Positions 33,991 through 44,020 of a stretch of 64,000 nucleotides of DNA are shown in pieces (position 1 is the stretch's first letter; every line of letters begins with the position of its first letter). The DNA lies in contig NZ_BAFK01000001.1 in the NCBI RefSeq assembly GCF_000296695.1, forward strand, positions 124,001 through 188,000. The letters are read 5' to 3'. The stretch comes from Rheinheimera nanhaiensis E407-8 (GTDB lineage: Bacteria; Pseudomonadota; Gammaproteobacteria; Enterobacterales; Alteromonadaceae). The notes beneath the pieces were generated by a model, which was given only the letters and a program-made list of their open reading frames with translations, was not told the DNA's origin and did not search any database. Position numbers and translations under genes: made by a program.

Positions 33991-35384
33991 TGGACATCAC
34001 ACTGTTACAGCAAAAGTTGGCGCAACAAACGCAGTTACTGCCGTCGCAACGTGAATGGCTTGAGCGCCTTCTGTTCCAGTTGGCCTTTAATGAGGTGCAG
34101 CAGATAGAGGCGCCAGGCGCTGAGGGCAGTGGCAAATCGACACTGGCAATGGCAACGGCCGAGTTGTTTTCTGAGCAGTACAATGTCGCACTGCTGGATG
34201 GCAAAGTGGCTGCCGCGCAAGCGGGCGAGCAACTGATGCAGCAGTGGTTTTCACAGCCCCTGCAGCCACACACTGATCTGGCGCAGCAGGTGGCTACAGC
34301 GCTTACGACAAGCCCGCTGCTGTTAGTTGTCGATGATGCCGAACAGCTACCGCTGACTGTACTGCAGCAACTCGCCGGCTTGCCGTGTTTGCTGATTTAT
34401 TTTTCCAGCGAGCCGCTGGCTGTAGCGCCGCTGAGTTTAACGCTGAACCGGCTAAGCGCAGACGACGCTGCCATGTTATTGCAGCATGAAGCTCTTAACA
34501 GTATCGAGCTGGCCAGCCGTCTGGCAGCTGCCGATGGCAATTTACATGCGCTATTGCTACCAGCACGGCCATCATCAGCGACCGCTGCGGCTGATACGCC
34601 TAAAAGCCGCATACCACTATGGGCCATCGGTGCTGGCGGCGCTGCTGTTGTGCTATTGCTGTTATTGCTGTGGCCGGGCGAAGATAAAGCGCCTAAACGG
34701 CAGCCGGTGTCGGCTAAGCCGGACATCACGCGTCCTGATAACATTACAGCGACAACCGCCAACAATGACACCGTCACCGGGCGCGCTGATGCAACCACCA
34801 GCAATGTGGCTGCAGGCGTCAATGATGCAGACGTTGGTGTGGATAACCTCAGCGACTCTGGCAGCGCAGCGCCTGAAGCCAACGCGTTACCACCGCAAAC
34901 CGAAACAGCTGACACGGCGGCTTTGACAACTGAAGCGCAAGAGTTTGCAATACCGCAGCCTGAGACTGAACCTGTGGATGAGCAGATGCCAAACCCGCCA
35001 GCTGAGGTTGCTGACGCAGCCGGCGACACGCAGGCAGCCGGTCAGGCCGATAATGCTGTGCCTGCCTATGTTTATCAGGAAGCGTCTTTGCTACAAATGG
35101 CAAAAAGTGATTTTGCCGTGCAGCTGGCAGTGTTGTCCAGTGATGCAGCGCTGACACGTTTTACCACAGCCTACCCGGAGCTGGCAGTGCTTAGCTATCA
35201 GCGCCAGTGGCAAGGTAAGATGCAATTGGTATTGTTATTGGCCCCTTTTAGTTCATCTGAACAGGCAAAGCAGCAGATGGCACTGTTGCCGGCAGCACTT
35301 CGTGCTACAGGCCCCTTTGTTAAGAGTGTGCAGGCGATACAGGCCGAGATCAAAGCGCGACAGCTTAGTCTGCAGGCGCAATAG
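33990..35384 (+). CDS. damX: DamX-like SPOR-domain cell division protein with N-terminal ATPase domain
   Basis: 464 residues. An N-terminal AAA-type domain has Walker A GAEGSGKST (43-51) and Walker B-like LLLVVDDAE (110-118). A membrane segment covers about 209-228. A long disordered Thr/Ala/Asp-rich periplasmic linker (230-365) leads to a C-terminal SPOR domain (about 370-450), which in this family binds denuded septal glycan. Position between aroB and dam matches enteric damX. The nucleotide-binding domain is the larger, non-enteric form of the protein; E. coli DamX lacks clear Walker motifs. It overlaps aroB by one base and dam follows after seven. Confidence 0.85.
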   Translation: MDITLLQQKLAQQTQLLPSQREWLERLLFQLAFNEVQQIEAPGAEGSGKSTLAMATAELFSEQYNVALLDGKVAAAQAGEQLMQQWFSQPLQPHTDLAQQVATALTTSPLLLVVDDAEQLPLTVLQQLAGLPCLLIYFSSEPLAVAPLSLTLNRLSADDAAMLLQHEALNSIELASRLAAADGNLHALLLPARPSSATAAADTPKSRIPLWAIGAGGAAVVLLLLLLWPGEDKAPKRQPVSAKPDITRPDNITATTANNDTVTGRADATTSNVAAGVNDADVGVDNLSDSGSAAPEANALPPQTETADTAALTTEAQEFAIPQPETEPVDEQMPNPPAEVADAAGDTQAAGQADNAVPAYVYQEASLLQMAKSDFAVQLAVLSSDAALTRFTTAYPELAVLSYQRQWQGKMQLVLLLAPFSSSEQAKQQMALLPAALRATGPFVKSVQAIQAEIKARQLSLQAQ

Positions 35385-35391
35385 GCGGATA

Positions 35392-36264
35392 ATGGCTGCT
35401 GTGCAAAAAAGCCGGGCATTTTTAAAATGGGCAGGCGGCAAGTATAACCTGGTTGATGCCATCAGCCGCCATCTGACACCGGCCGATACTCTGGTTGAAC
35501 CCTTTGTTGGCGCAGGCTCAGTGTTTTTAAACACCGATTATCCTGCCTACCAGCTAAACGACATTAATGCCGATCTGATTGCATTGTACCAATTACTGAA
35601 AAATCGCCATCAGAGTTTTATCGCCGATGCTAAAGCCTTATTCACCAGCCAGAGCAATCAGCGTGATGCTTATCTGAGCCTGCGCCAGCAGTTTAATTTA
35701 AGCCAGGACCCGTACGAGCGCTCGGTGCTGTTTTTATACCTTAACCGGCATGGCTACAATGGTTTGTGTCGCTATAATTTGTCGGGCAAATTTAATGTGC
35801 CGTTTGGCAGCTATAAAAAGCCCTATTTTCCGGAAGCGGAGTTGCATTACTTTGCTGAGAAAGCGCAGCGTGCGACCTTCAGCTGCAGCAGTTATCAGCA
35901 GGTGATGCAGCATACCCAGCCCGGTGCGGTTATTTACTGCGATCCGCCTTATGTGCCGCTGAGTAAAACGGCCAGCTTTACCAGCTATGCCAGACAGGGC
36001 TTTGATTTGGATGATCAGGCACAACTGGCCAATTTGGCGGAAAAAGCCCAGCAACGCGGTGTAACAGTAGTGATCAGTAACCACGATACCACCTGGACGC
36101 GTAAAATTTATCAGCAAGCAGCATTACATAGTTTGCAGGTCGGCCGTTCAATCAGCCAAAAAGGCTCTGGCAGGGGCAAGGTAGCGGAATTGTTTGCGGT
36201 TTATCAGGCTAGGCCAGCACCAGTTTCACCACCAGTAATAGTACAGCCACAAAAAGCAGGGTAA
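35392..36264 (+). CDS. dam: DNA adenine methyltransferase Dam
   Basis: 290 residues. It methylates adenine in GATC for mismatch repair and replication timing. FLKWAGGKYNLVDAI is the SAM-binding motif I, the catalytic motif CDPPYVPLS is at about 183-191, and RNRHGYNGLCRYN-type sequence (LNRHGYNGLCRYNLSG) is typical of Dam. GGCGG precedes the ATG at 35392; in-frame residues further upstream are not Dam-like. The last 56 bases, coding for a Pro/Val-rich tail, overlap the DUF2970 gene on the other strand. Confidence 0.95.
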   Translation: MAAVQKSRAFLKWAGGKYNLVDAISRHLTPADTLVEPFVGAGSVFLNTDYPAYQLNDINADLIALYQLLKNRHQSFIADAKALFTSQSNQRDAYLSLRQQFNLSQDPYERSVLFLYLNRHGYNGLCRYNLSGKFNVPFGSYKKPYFPEAELHYFAEKAQRATFSCSSYQQVMQHTQPGAVIYCDPPYVPLSKTASFTSYARQGFDLDDQAQLANLAEKAQQRGVTVVISNHDTTWTRKIYQQAALHSLQVGRSISQKGSGRGKVAELFAVYQARPAPVSPPVIVQPQKAG

Positions 36265-36400
36265 CGACCAGGCCGACTATGATGTAGGGTAGCGGGCTAC
36301 TGGTGGCAAAATCCTGCTGTCGTTGCCGCTCTGACTGCACGCCAACAAAAGCGCCCAGCACCGCTTTAATAACCTGTTTAAGAGTAGGCTTATTCGCCAT
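36209..36400 (-). CDS. DUF2970 small membrane protein
   Basis: 63 residues: MANKPTLKQVIKAVLGAFVG, then a polar QSERQRQQDFATSS stretch, then one C-terminal membrane segment (about 39-62). The KQVIKAVLGAFVGVQSERQRQQDF motif is the DUF2970 signature as I recall it. Function unknown. Its ATG shares a base with the stop of the upstream 85-residue gene, so they are translationally coupled. Its 3' end runs 56 bases into dam, antisense. Confidence 0.82.
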   Translation of the reverse strand: MANKPTLKQVIKAVLGAFVGVQSERQRQQDFATSSPLPYIIVGLVVTLLFVAVLLLVVKLVLA

Positions 36401-36657
36401 TAAGGTTTTTGTGCCGGGCTTAGCCGGCTAAGCAACTCCAGCAAATCAACAAAATGAAACTGGGTAGAGCGACTATTGCCCTGAAACCAGCTAAACCAGC
36501 TTTGTTGCTGCGTTGCCATGCACTGTTGCTGTGCGGTGATGTCGTCTAGCGCCGCGCAATGTGGGCTGGACAACAGCTCGGGTGCCACAACATAAAGAGC
36601 ACCGGCACTAATGCCAGCTGAAATTAAAGCAGCTTTATATAGCTTGGTAAATTTCAT
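36400..36657 (-). CDS. Small exported or anchored protein, unknown
   Basis: 85 residues: MKFTKLYKAALISAGISAGA then LYVVAPELL gives a hydrophobic N-terminal segment (about 8-27) that is either a signal anchor or an uncleaved signal. The rest is polar and Gln/Trp-containing (QQSWFSWFQGNSR) with two Cys (about residues 34 and 46) that could form a disulfide. I do not recognise the family. Coupling to DUF2970 suggests a two-component membrane unit. The coding potential is supported by the overlapping stop/start and a plausible signal. Confidence 0.65.
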   Translation of the reverse strand: MKFTKLYKAALISAGISAGALYVVAPELLSSPHCAALDDITAQQQCMATQQQSWFSWFQGNSRSTQFHFVDLLELLSRLSPAQKP

Positions 36658-36699
36658 GTTAAATCCATTTGCTCTTTTAAAACGCCTAGATAATAAAAC

Positions 36700-36763
36700 A
36701 TCTGGCTGTTTGAAACAAGCTGATTATTAATTCAGCAATCTGGCTGTTATAAGTAATCTGGCC
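36700..36763. repeat. Short direct repeats ATCTGGCTGTT
   Basis: ATCTGGCTGTT at 36700-36710 and 36738-36748, plus ATCTGGCC at 36756-36763, upstream of the 85-residue gene. They may be regulator half-sites or chance; nothing else supports a function. Confidence 0.3.
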
Positions 36764-36785
36764 GGTATTGGATCAATGGTGGGAG

Positions 36786-36810
36786 AAAAAGCTGGCAGCG
36801 TTCTGCCAGC
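36786..36810 (-). terminator. Rho-independent terminator of the TorF porin gene
   Basis: On the reverse strand GCTGGCAG (36803-36810), loop AACG, CTGCCAGC (36791-36798), then TTTTTCTC. It lies eight bases past the porin stop codon. Confidence 0.85.
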
Positions 36811-36818
36811 CGGTGATA

Positions 36819-37499
36819 TCAGAAGCTTTTTGATATGGCAAAAATGACCCGGCTGTCTGCCAGATAAGAGCCATCAATATCGGTATCGACGTAAGTCAGG
36901 CTGACGCCGGCACCCAACACTTCAGTGCTTAAACCGATACTCCAGTCTAAATAACTGGCGCTGCTGTCATCATATTCGTTTTGACCGACATGTAAGTCCA
37001 GGCTCAGGTTATCGCTAAGTGCATAGATATAATTGGCGTATACATAGATAAAGTTGCCACTATTGGCATAGTAGTCATCGCTATAAGCCAAACCGAAGGT
37101 CAGATCTTTGTAAGACAGCGAGCCATATAGCTCATAAAAGTTAGAGCCATCGATTTCTGCATTCGGATAGCCATAACGCATAATGCCGACATCGGTCGAC
37201 CAATCGTCATTAATGGCACCACTCCAGCCTAACATCACATCCAGCTCCAGCGTGCCCTCAGCCAGAAAGTCGACGTTAGAGCCCCAGACAGAAGCGTAAA
37301 AGCCTGATGCGGTGCTAAGTGATAAACCACCTTGCAATGCAGGAGCTTCTTCGGTTTGTGATATACCGCGAAAGGCATAGTCAGACGCAAAGGTAACATC
37401 ACCGCTTAACGTCAGCTCTGATGCGCCCGCGCTGCTCAGGCCAGAGCCCAGCATCCATAAACTTGCTGCTAAAATCGTACGTTGTGTTGCTGTTTTCAT
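36819..37499 (-). CDS. TorF family putative porin
   Basis: 226 residues. A signal peptide (MKTATQRTILAASLWMLGSG, cleavage near ASA/GAS about residue 27) leads to a beta-barrel with alternating aromatic strands: LSGDVTFASDYAFRGISQTE, GFYASVWGSNVDF, ELDVMLGWSGAI, YELYGSLSYKDLTFGLAYSDDYY, and a C-terminal Phe (AISKSF) typical of outer-membrane proteins. The DYAFRGISQTE motif identifies the TIGR02001/TorF group. AAGG precedes the ATG at 37499. Substrate unknown. It lies where enterics have nothing between dam and rpe, so its location is accessory. Confidence 0.88.
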   Translation of the reverse strand: MKTATQRTILAASLWMLGSGLSSAGASELTLSGDVTFASDYAFRGISQTEEAPALQGGLSLSTASGFYASVWGSNVDFLAEGTLELDVMLGWSGAINDDWSTDVGIMRYGYPNAEIDGSNFYELYGSLSYKDLTFGLAYSDDYYANSGNFIYVYANYIYALSDNLSLDLHVGQNEYDDSSASYLDWSIGLSTEVLGAGVSLTYVDTDIDGSYLADSRVIFAISKSF

Positions 37500-37733
37500 C
37501 TTATTAGCCCTTTTCTCTGTTCCCTGCCTCTGGCATTCCAAGATGTATGCCAGTTAAATAAAGTCAATATTTTCAATGGTATATTTAATTTTGTAGATTC
37601 GGTGCGGCGCTGTCTTGTGCATTATTGGTGCGTTGTTGCTTAATTTGCGTGCAGTAAGGCATCTTAGTGTCAGCGTGTGTTTTGGCCGCAAATCCAGTAA
37701 AGTATCGGCTTTGCTGATTTTGGGGGTGTTGCT

Positions 37734-38411
37734 ATGCAACCTTATCTGATTGCACCATCGATTCTATCGGCTGACTTTGCCCGCTTGGGTGAAGAGGTGT
37801 CAGCTGTACTGCGCGCCGGCGCCGATGTGGTGCATTTTGATGTGATGGACAATCACTATGTGCCCAACCTGACTATTGGCCCTATGGTATGTCAGGCGCT
37901 GCGTAACTACGGTATCAGTGCACCCATTGATGTGCACCTGATGGTAGAGCCGGTCGACAGCCTGGTACCACAGTTTGCCCAGGCCGGCGCCAGTATGATT
38001 ACCTTTCATCCTGAAGCCTCACGTCATATTGATCGTACGCTGCAACTGATCAAAAGCCATGGCTGTCAGGCCGGTTTAGTGTTTAACCCGGCAACCCCGC
38101 TCAGCTACCTGGATTATGTGCTGGATAAAGTCGATATGGTGCTGCTGATGTCGGTAAACCCGGGTTTTGGCGGGCAAAAATTTATTCCGGCTACCTTAAA
38201 TAAGCTGTCGCAGGCGCGCCGGTTAATCGATCAGAGCGGTTTGCCCATCCGGCTGGAAATTGATGGCGGTGTCACGGTAGATAATATTGCCGAGATTGCC
38301 GCCGCCGGCGCGGATATGTTTGTCGCCGGCTCGGCCATTTTCAACGCGCCGGACTATAACGCAGTAATAAAGCAGATGCGGCAGCAGCTGGCTAACACAA
38401 CAGCCGGTTAG
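37734..38411 (+). CDS. rpe: Ribulose-phosphate 3-epimerase
   Basis: 225 residues. It interconverts ribulose-5-P and xylulose-5-P in the pentose phosphate pathway. [62 protein letters not shown] and the phosphate loop VAGSAIF are conserved, including the metal ligands (His/Asp/His/Asp). In enterics gph follows; here trpS follows after about 120 bases with no gph. Confidence 0.96.
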   Translation: MQPYLIAPSILSADFARLGEEVSAVLRAGADVVHFDVMDNHYVPNLTIGPMVCQALRNYGISAPIDVHLMVEPVDSLVPQFAQAGASMITFHPEASRHIDRTLQLIKSHGCQAGLVFNPATPLSYLDYVLDKVDMVLLMSVNPGFGGQKFIPATLNKLSQARRLIDQSGLPIRLEIDGGVTVDNIAEIAAAGADMFVAGSAIFNAPDYNAVIKQMRQQLANTTAG

Positions 38412-38533
38412 CGGCGCGCTAAAAAAGCATTTTTACTGCCCGTCCTCAGTCTGAGCAGATATAATGGCGCGCAAAGCGGCTGGTGTTGCCGGCCTTAAGT
38501 TAACCTGAAACAGTGGTAATAGTGGATACAATA

Positions 38534-39538
38534 ATGAGCAAAAAGCCCATAGTACTCAGTGGCGCACAGCCTTCCGGCCAACTGACAATAGGAAATTATC
38601 TGGGCGCGCTGCGCCAGTGGGATAAAATGCAGGACGATTATGACTGCTTATATTGTATCGTTGATCTGCACGCGATTACGGTACGGCAAGAACCCGCCGC
38701 GCTGCGCAGTGCCTCACTGGACAGCCTGGCCCTTTATCTTGCCTGCGGCATCGACCCTAAGCGCTCAGCGGTGTTTATGCAGTCGCATGTGCCGGAACAT
38801 AGCCAACTGGCCTGGGTGCTAAATTGCTATACCCAATTTGGCGAGCTAAGCCGTATGACGCAGTTTAAAGACAAGTCAGAGCGGCATAACAACAACGTCA
38901 ATGCCGGTTTGTTTACCTACCCGGTGCTGATGGCGGCTGACATTTTGTTGTACCAGGCTAACCAGATCCCGGTAGGGCATGACCAAAAGCAGCATCTTGA
39001 GCTGGCCCGCGATGTCGCTATGCGCTTTAATGCGGTGCATGGCGATATTTTTACCGTACCGGAGCCTTATATTCCGCCGGTGGCCGCCCGCGTGATGAGC
39101 CTGCAAGATCCGACGAAGAAGATGTCAAAATCGGATGATAACCCGTGGAACTTTGTCGGCTTGCTTGAAGATCCGAAGATGATCAGTAAGAAATTCAAAA
39201 AGGCGATGACTGACTCGGAAGATCCGCCGCGAGTGCGCTTTGATCTGGATAACAAACCCGGTGTGGCTAACCTGCTCAGTATTTTAAGCGGTGTTACCGG
39301 CAGAACCATCGCCGCGCTGGAAGCCGAGTACGAAGGCAAAATGTACGGTCATTTAAAGGGCGATGTGGCCGATGCCGTTATCAGCCTGTTAGAGCCGGTA
39401 CAAAAAACCTTTAGCGAGCTGCGCGCAGACTTACCCACCTTACAAGCGGTCATGCGTGACGGTGCCGAAAAAGCCCGTAGCCGCGCCGCCGCCACCCTGG
39501 CCAAAGTGAATGACGCTGTGGGCTTTGTTGCACCTTAA
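38534..39538 (+). CDS. trpS: Tryptophanyl-tRNA synthetase
   Basis: 334 residues. A class I synthetase. The HIGH-type motif is in [14 protein letters not shown] and the KMSKS motif is intact in [24 protein letters not shown] and [16 protein letters not shown] form the Trp and ATP sites. The ATG at 38534 gives the enteric start [15 protein letters not shown]; a GTG seven codons earlier is unlikely. Confidence 0.96.
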   Translation: MSKKPIVLSGAQPSGQLTIGNYLGALRQWDKMQDDYDCLYCIVDLHAITVRQEPAALRSASLDSLALYLACGIDPKRSAVFMQSHVPEHSQLAWVLNCYTQFGELSRMTQFKDKSERHNNNVNAGLFTYPVLMAADILLYQANQIPVGHDQKQHLELARDVAMRFNAVHGDIFTVPEPYIPPVAARVMSLQDPTKKMSKSDDNPWNFVGLLEDPKMISKKFKKAMTDSEDPPRVRFDLDNKPGVANLLSILSGVTGRTIAALEAEYEGKMYGHLKGDVADAVISLLEPVQKTFSELRADLPTLQAVMRDGAEKARSRAAATLAKVNDAVGFVAP

Positions 39539-39558
39539 GCACGCAGCAGGCCAAGGTT

Positions 39559-40161
39559 ATGTTACTGCTGATTGATAACTACGACTCTTTTACCTATAAC
39601 CTGATGCAGTATTTTGCTGCATTGGGCCAACAGGTGATGGTGCGGCGTAATGATGATATTAGTCTGGCGCAAATACAGGCGTTGGCACCGGCCTATCTGG
39701 TGATCTCTCCCGGGCCAAAAACACCGGACGATGCCGGTATTTCACTGCGGGCAATCGAGCATTTTGCCGGCAAACTGCCTATGTTAGGCGTTTGCCTCGG
39801 GCATCAGGCGATAGCCCAGGTGTTTGGTGCCAAAGTCGTGCGCGCCGCTCAGGTGATGCATGGTAAAAATTCGCTGATCCGCCATAACAACCAGTCGGTG
39901 TTTGCAGGGCTGGCTAACCCACTGGATGTTACCCGTTATCATTCGCTGGTGGTTGAGCGGCAAAGCCTGCCCGCAGCGCTGGTTGAAACCGCCTGGACGA
40001 CTGACGGCAATGGCGAGCCGGCCGATATTATGGGCCTGATGCATGCCAGTTTACCTATTCATGCTGTGCAGTTTCATCCGGAGGCGATATTAAGCCAGCA
40101 GGGTAAAGATCTGCTGGCCAACTTTCTAACGCTAACGGCTGGCACAGCACGGCTTGACTGA
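39559..40161 (+). CDS. pabA: Aminodeoxychorismate/anthranilate synthase glutamine amidotransferase subunit
   Basis: 200 residues. A class I glutaminase that supplies ammonia to PabB (or TrpE). [17 protein letters not shown] opens the domain, catalytic Cys is in [12 protein letters not shown], and His/Glu in VQFHPEAIL. The RYHSLVVER segment fits the PabA/TrpG type rather than CarA or GuaA. No pabB or trpE is adjacent; pabA near argD is the enteric arrangement, so I favour PabA. Confidence 0.88.
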   Translation: MLLLIDNYDSFTYNLMQYFAALGQQVMVRRNDDISLAQIQALAPAYLVISPGPKTPDDAGISLRAIEHFAGKLPMLGVCLGHQAIAQVFGAKVVRAAQVMHGKNSLIRHNNQSVFAGLANPLDVTRYHSLVVERQSLPAALVETAWTTDGNGEPADIMGLMHASLPIHAVQFHPEAILSQQGKDLLANFLTLTAGTARLD

Positions 40162-40219
40162 AACCCCGCCGCACCGCAGTATGGTCTAAGTTAAACAAAG
40201 TTAATGGAAGTAACGATAC

Positions 40220-41350
40220 GTGACGAGCCCCACAGTGCCTGCAACTGATACGCTGCAGCAACGTTTTTTCGACCAGTTGGTTGGCGTGCATCCTGACAGC
40301 AAACGGCTGGGCTATCAAATTCGGGCCGGACAGGCAGAAGGTGGCCGTACTTTGTTGGATGTCGAGGCCCGTGCTGCACAACTGCGGGCGGCCGGTGCGC
40401 AGGCCAAAGCCCAATTCAGTGAATTTGCCCAGGCGCATTTACACGACGAAGTCGCCGATGAGTTGCTGCGTAAGCTGCACAATATCGATCAGGTAACGGC
40501 TTCGCTGTTCGACCCCGGCCAGAGTTTTTACCCCTTGCTGGACGCGCTCAGCACCAAAGTGGTGACGGTAAACAAACTGGATGGGTTAATATCGGCCGTA
40601 CCCTGGCTAGTGGAAGACTTATTGAGGCTGGTAAATCAGCCACAATACCGCAACCGCACAGCGTCAGCTGCTATGGTGAAAGACATTAAAACGGCCCTGC
40701 GTTTTCTTGGTGTGGAAAGCCTGCAACTGATCCTGCCGGTGTATGCCATGCGTCGTATGCTGCCGCATTCGACTGATCCCTTTACCAGCCTGAAAAGCCG
40801 GCTCTGGGACTATTCGCTGGCGGTGGCGATAGCGGCACGCAAACTGGCCGAAAACAGCGCCGAGCTGCCGTATAACGCCTTTTGCGTTGGCCTGTTTCAT
40901 ACGCTGGGACACCTGGTGGTGACACGTAATTACCTGCGTACCTTCCAGCAGGTGCGCCAGCAGCAATTGCTGCTGGCGCGGGAAAACCGCGATGTACAGC
41001 TGACCGATGCGCTGGATGCGTTAGCGCCCGATGCCAGTTTCTTGTGTGAAAGCATGCACGAATTTGCCGCTATTCTCAGTGCCGATATCACCTCATGCTG
41101 GCAGTTACAGTCATTGCCATTGTGTCAGACGCTGGATCAGCTGGCTGAAGGTATCGGTTACAGCGGCTGCAGCCCCTTGGCCCGTCTGGTACAGCAGGCG
41201 CAAACCTATGTGCAGTGGCAAGAGCTGAAAAGCCGCCAGCAAGTCTCGGAAGCCGAGCGTCAGGCCTGGTTTGCCAAAGTACAGCTCAGTGCGGAAAACA
41301 TCGAACTGCTGGCTAAAACCAACCTGAAACGCTTGGGTGTCGATATTTAA
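40220..41350 (+). CDS. HDOD-domain protein
   Basis: 376 residues from a GTG with GGAAG about 11 bases upstream. The central part (about 75-275) has the HDOD fold: LHNIDQVTASLFDPGQSFYPLLDAL, LLRLVNQPQYRNRTASAAMV, DIKTALRFLGVESLQLILPVYAM, and LAENSAELPYNAFCVGLFHTLGHLV. HDOD proteins resemble HD hydrolases without full metal sites and act in signalling; no receiver, GGDEF or EAL domain is attached. It separates pabA from argD, which are adjacent in enterics. Confidence 0.82.
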   Translation: MTSPTVPATDTLQQRFFDQLVGVHPDSKRLGYQIRAGQAEGGRTLLDVEARAAQLRAAGAQAKAQFSEFAQAHLHDEVADELLRKLHNIDQVTASLFDPGQSFYPLLDALSTKVVTVNKLDGLISAVPWLVEDLLRLVNQPQYRNRTASAAMVKDIKTALRFLGVESLQLILPVYAMRRMLPHSTDPFTSLKSRLWDYSLAVAIAARKLAENSAELPYNAFCVGLFHTLGHLVVTRNYLRTFQQVRQQQLLLARENRDVQLTDALDALAPDASFLCESMHEFAAILSADITSCWQLQSLPLCQTLDQLAEGIGYSGCSPLARLVQQAQTYVQWQELKSRQQVSEAERQAWFAKVQLSAENIELLAKTNLKRLGVDI

Positions 41351-42876
<1,526 letters not shown>

Positions 42877-42929
42877 CAGCACGCCAAAACCATATAGCAA
42901 GCAGCATTAAGACTGCAAAAATGAAGCAA

Positions 42930-42945
42930 GGGGCCTTGGGGCCCC
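42930..42945. other. GC hairpin between argD and astA
   Basis: GGGGCC (42930-42935), TTGG, GGCCCC (42940-42945), followed by GAAAA. With no T-run it is likely an intercistronic RNA stem that could set different levels of ArgD and AstA. Confidence 0.5.
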
Positions 42946-42978
42946 GAAAACTATAAAGCAAAACTGGAGTAAGCGACG

Positions 42979-43995
42979 ATGATGGTGATTCGCCCAATCC
43001 GAGCGGATGATTACCCGGCGCTGTATGATATTGCAGTGGAGTCCGGGCATGGCTTTACGTCCCTGCCGGTCAATGACGAGCTGCTGATGCGTAAAATCAG
43101 CCGCTCTGAGCATTCGTTTAGTAAGCAGGTGACGCAGCCTGGCGATGAAGGTTATCTGTTTGTGCTGGAAGATACCGCCACCGGTGAAGTTTGTGGCACC
43201 AGTGCACTGGAGGCGGCAGTAGGCCTGGACGATGCCTTCTACCATTATCATCTGGGGAAAGTGGTGCACAGTTCACGCTCGCTGGGCGTGTACAAAACGG
43301 TGGATATTTTAACCCTGTGCAACGACTACACCGGCGTCAGTGAGCTGTGTACGCTGTTTTTGCGTGAAAGCCGGCGCGAAAAACACAACGGCCGCTTATT
43401 GTCGAAAATGCGCTTTTTATTTATGGCGGAATTTTCTGAGCGCTTTGCTGAGCGGGTGATTGCTGAGATGCGTGGTGTGTCGAATGACGATGGCAGCTCG
43501 CCGTTCTGGCAGTGGTTGCAGGAGCATTTTTTCTCGCTGGATTTTCCCACCGCCGACTACCTTACTGGCATAGGGCAGAAAGTCTTTATTGCTGAGCTGA
43601 TGCCAAAGTACCCGATTTATGTCAGTTTACTAAGCAAACAAGCGCAGGCAGTGATTGGCAAAGTACATGAAAAAACGAAGCCGGCGCTGGCGTTACTGCA
43701 GTCTGAAGGGTTTTCTAACCGCGGTTACGTTGATATTTTCGACGCCGGCCCCACCGTAGAGGCAAGGGTAGAGCATATTCGCTCAGTGCGGAACAGCCGC
43801 CGCTTGCAGGTGGTGATTGGTGAGGTGAGCCAGGGCCAGCCGTATTTAATCAGCAATACGCAGCTGATAAATTTTCGCGCCACCTGGCTGTTATTACAGC
43901 CAGACGAATACAGTGAGCAGGTAACCATACCGGCCGATGTTGCAGCCGCGCTGCAGGTTGATGCCGGCGATTGGGTCAGGGTTACCCGCATCTAA
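42979..43995 (+). CDS. astA: Arginine N-succinyltransferase
   Basis: 338 residues. First enzyme of the arginine succinyltransferase pathway, joining succinyl-CoA to arginine. VIRPIRADDYPALYDIAVES, GHGFTSLP, LGVYKTVDILTLCNDYTGVSEL, LFLRESRREKHNGRLLSKMRFLFMAEF, and FSNRGYVDIFDAGPTVEA match AstA. GGAG lies about 11 bases before ATGATG; either ATG is possible. It belongs with argD(astC) and astD. Confidence 0.95.
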   Translation: MMVIRPIRADDYPALYDIAVESGHGFTSLPVNDELLMRKISRSEHSFSKQVTQPGDEGYLFVLEDTATGEVCGTSALEAAVGLDDAFYHYHLGKVVHSSRSLGVYKTVDILTLCNDYTGVSELCTLFLRESRREKHNGRLLSKMRFLFMAEFSERFAERVIAEMRGVSNDDGSSPFWQWLQEHFFSLDFPTADYLTGIGQKVFIAELMPKYPIYVSLLSKQAQAVIGKVHEKTKPALALLQSEGFSNRGYVDIFDAGPTVEARVEHIRSVRNSRRLQVVIGEVSQGQPYLISNTQLINFRATWLLLQPDEYSEQVTIPADVAAALQVDAGDWVRVTRI

Positions 43996-44020
43996 GGCCC
44001 ATTTTTAGCAGGGGAGTAGC

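Noticed and set aside
34397-35029. Long open frame of about 210 codons antisense to damX
   Set aside because: Its product is Ser/Ala-rich low complexity with no recognisable motif. It mirrors the Thr/Ala-rich linker of damX, and there is no ribosome site or promoter.
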